Positions 5,299 to 5,359 of a DNA stretch of 5,359 bases are shown in pieces. Numbering within the stretch: position 1 is the stretch's first letter; each line of letters begins with the position of its first letter. The DNA is from Chloroflexota bacterium. Lineage in GTDB: Bacteria; Chloroflexota; Limnocylindria; Limnocylindrales; CSP1-4. The stretch covers positions 1 to 5,359 of the forward strand of contig JACDAH010000508.1 of NCBI GenBank assembly GCA_013695505.1, read 5' to 3'. Both the position numbers and the translations under genes were made by a program. The notes beneath the pieces were generated by a model that was not told where the DNA came from, did not search any database, and saw nothing but the letters and a program-made list of their open reading frames with translations.

Positions 5299-5359
5299 GG
5301 TGCCTGCCCGTGCCGGTGCCCGCCCGTGCCGGTGCCCGCCCGTGCCGGTGCCCGCCCGT
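5299..5359. repeat. 16-bp GC-rich tandem repeat running off the window
   Basis: The unit is GGTGCCCGCCCGTGCC. Copies lie at 5299-5314 (one change, T for C at 5305), 5315-5330, 5331-5346 and a 13-nt partial copy at 5347-5359. It starts 6 bp after the last stop codon. A 16-bp period is not a multiple of three, so it is unlikely to encode a simple protein repeat. It may be a minisatellite-like intergenic array, and its full length is unknown because the sequence ends within it. Confidence 0.92.

Overview
The window is high-GC, densely coded bacterial DNA with every convincing gene on the + strand. The GC-rich coding, an etfB-etfA pair, and a dCTP deaminase resembling the Mycobacterium tuberculosis type suggest a Chloroflexota or Actinobacteria genome. 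I lean towards an uncultured Chloroflexota lineage, but no marker here settles it. The sequence ends inside a short tandem repeat, as a contig end might.

Layout. (1) Positions 1-1100 hold the 3' end of etfB overlapping a complete etfA, the two subunits of an electron transfer flavoprotein. (2) 1147-1698 encodes a 183-aa protein of unknown function, with one N-terminal membrane anchor and a helical cytoplasmic part. (3) 1699-2059 is the only long non-coding gap. It holds a long imperfect inverted repeat (about 1769-1967) that could fold into a branched RNA. This is followed by a likely promoter with an extended -10 element and two NrdR-box-like sites exactly 31 bp apart. (4) 2060-4421 is a tightly overlapped run of nrdR, dcd and a small two-helix membrane protein, followed 7 bp later by a metallo-beta-lactamase-fold hydrolase (4429-5292). 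(5) 5299-5359 is a 16-bp tandem repeat running off the end.

The main finding is inside dcd. The 544-aa reading frame is a normal dCTP deaminase (102 + 96 residues) interrupted in frame by a 346-residue intein with a two-motif LAGLIDADG homing endonuclease. The intein begins with Ala instead of Cys or Ser. It carries Trp two residues after the block B His, Cys in block F, and Thr-His-Asn at its C terminus. That is the WCT signature of the rare class 3 inteins, which start splicing from the block F cysteine. It sits directly before the catalytic Ser of the deaminase, so the enzyme should be inactive until splicing.

NrdR is the ATP/dATP-sensing repressor of ribonucleotide reductase genes, and Dcd makes the deoxyuridine nucleotide precursor of dTTP. 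The operon therefore joins a dNTP-pool sensor to a dNTP-making enzyme, apparently autoregulated through the NrdR boxes, with protein splicing as an extra post-translational step. How the small membrane protein and the hydrolase fit is not evident.
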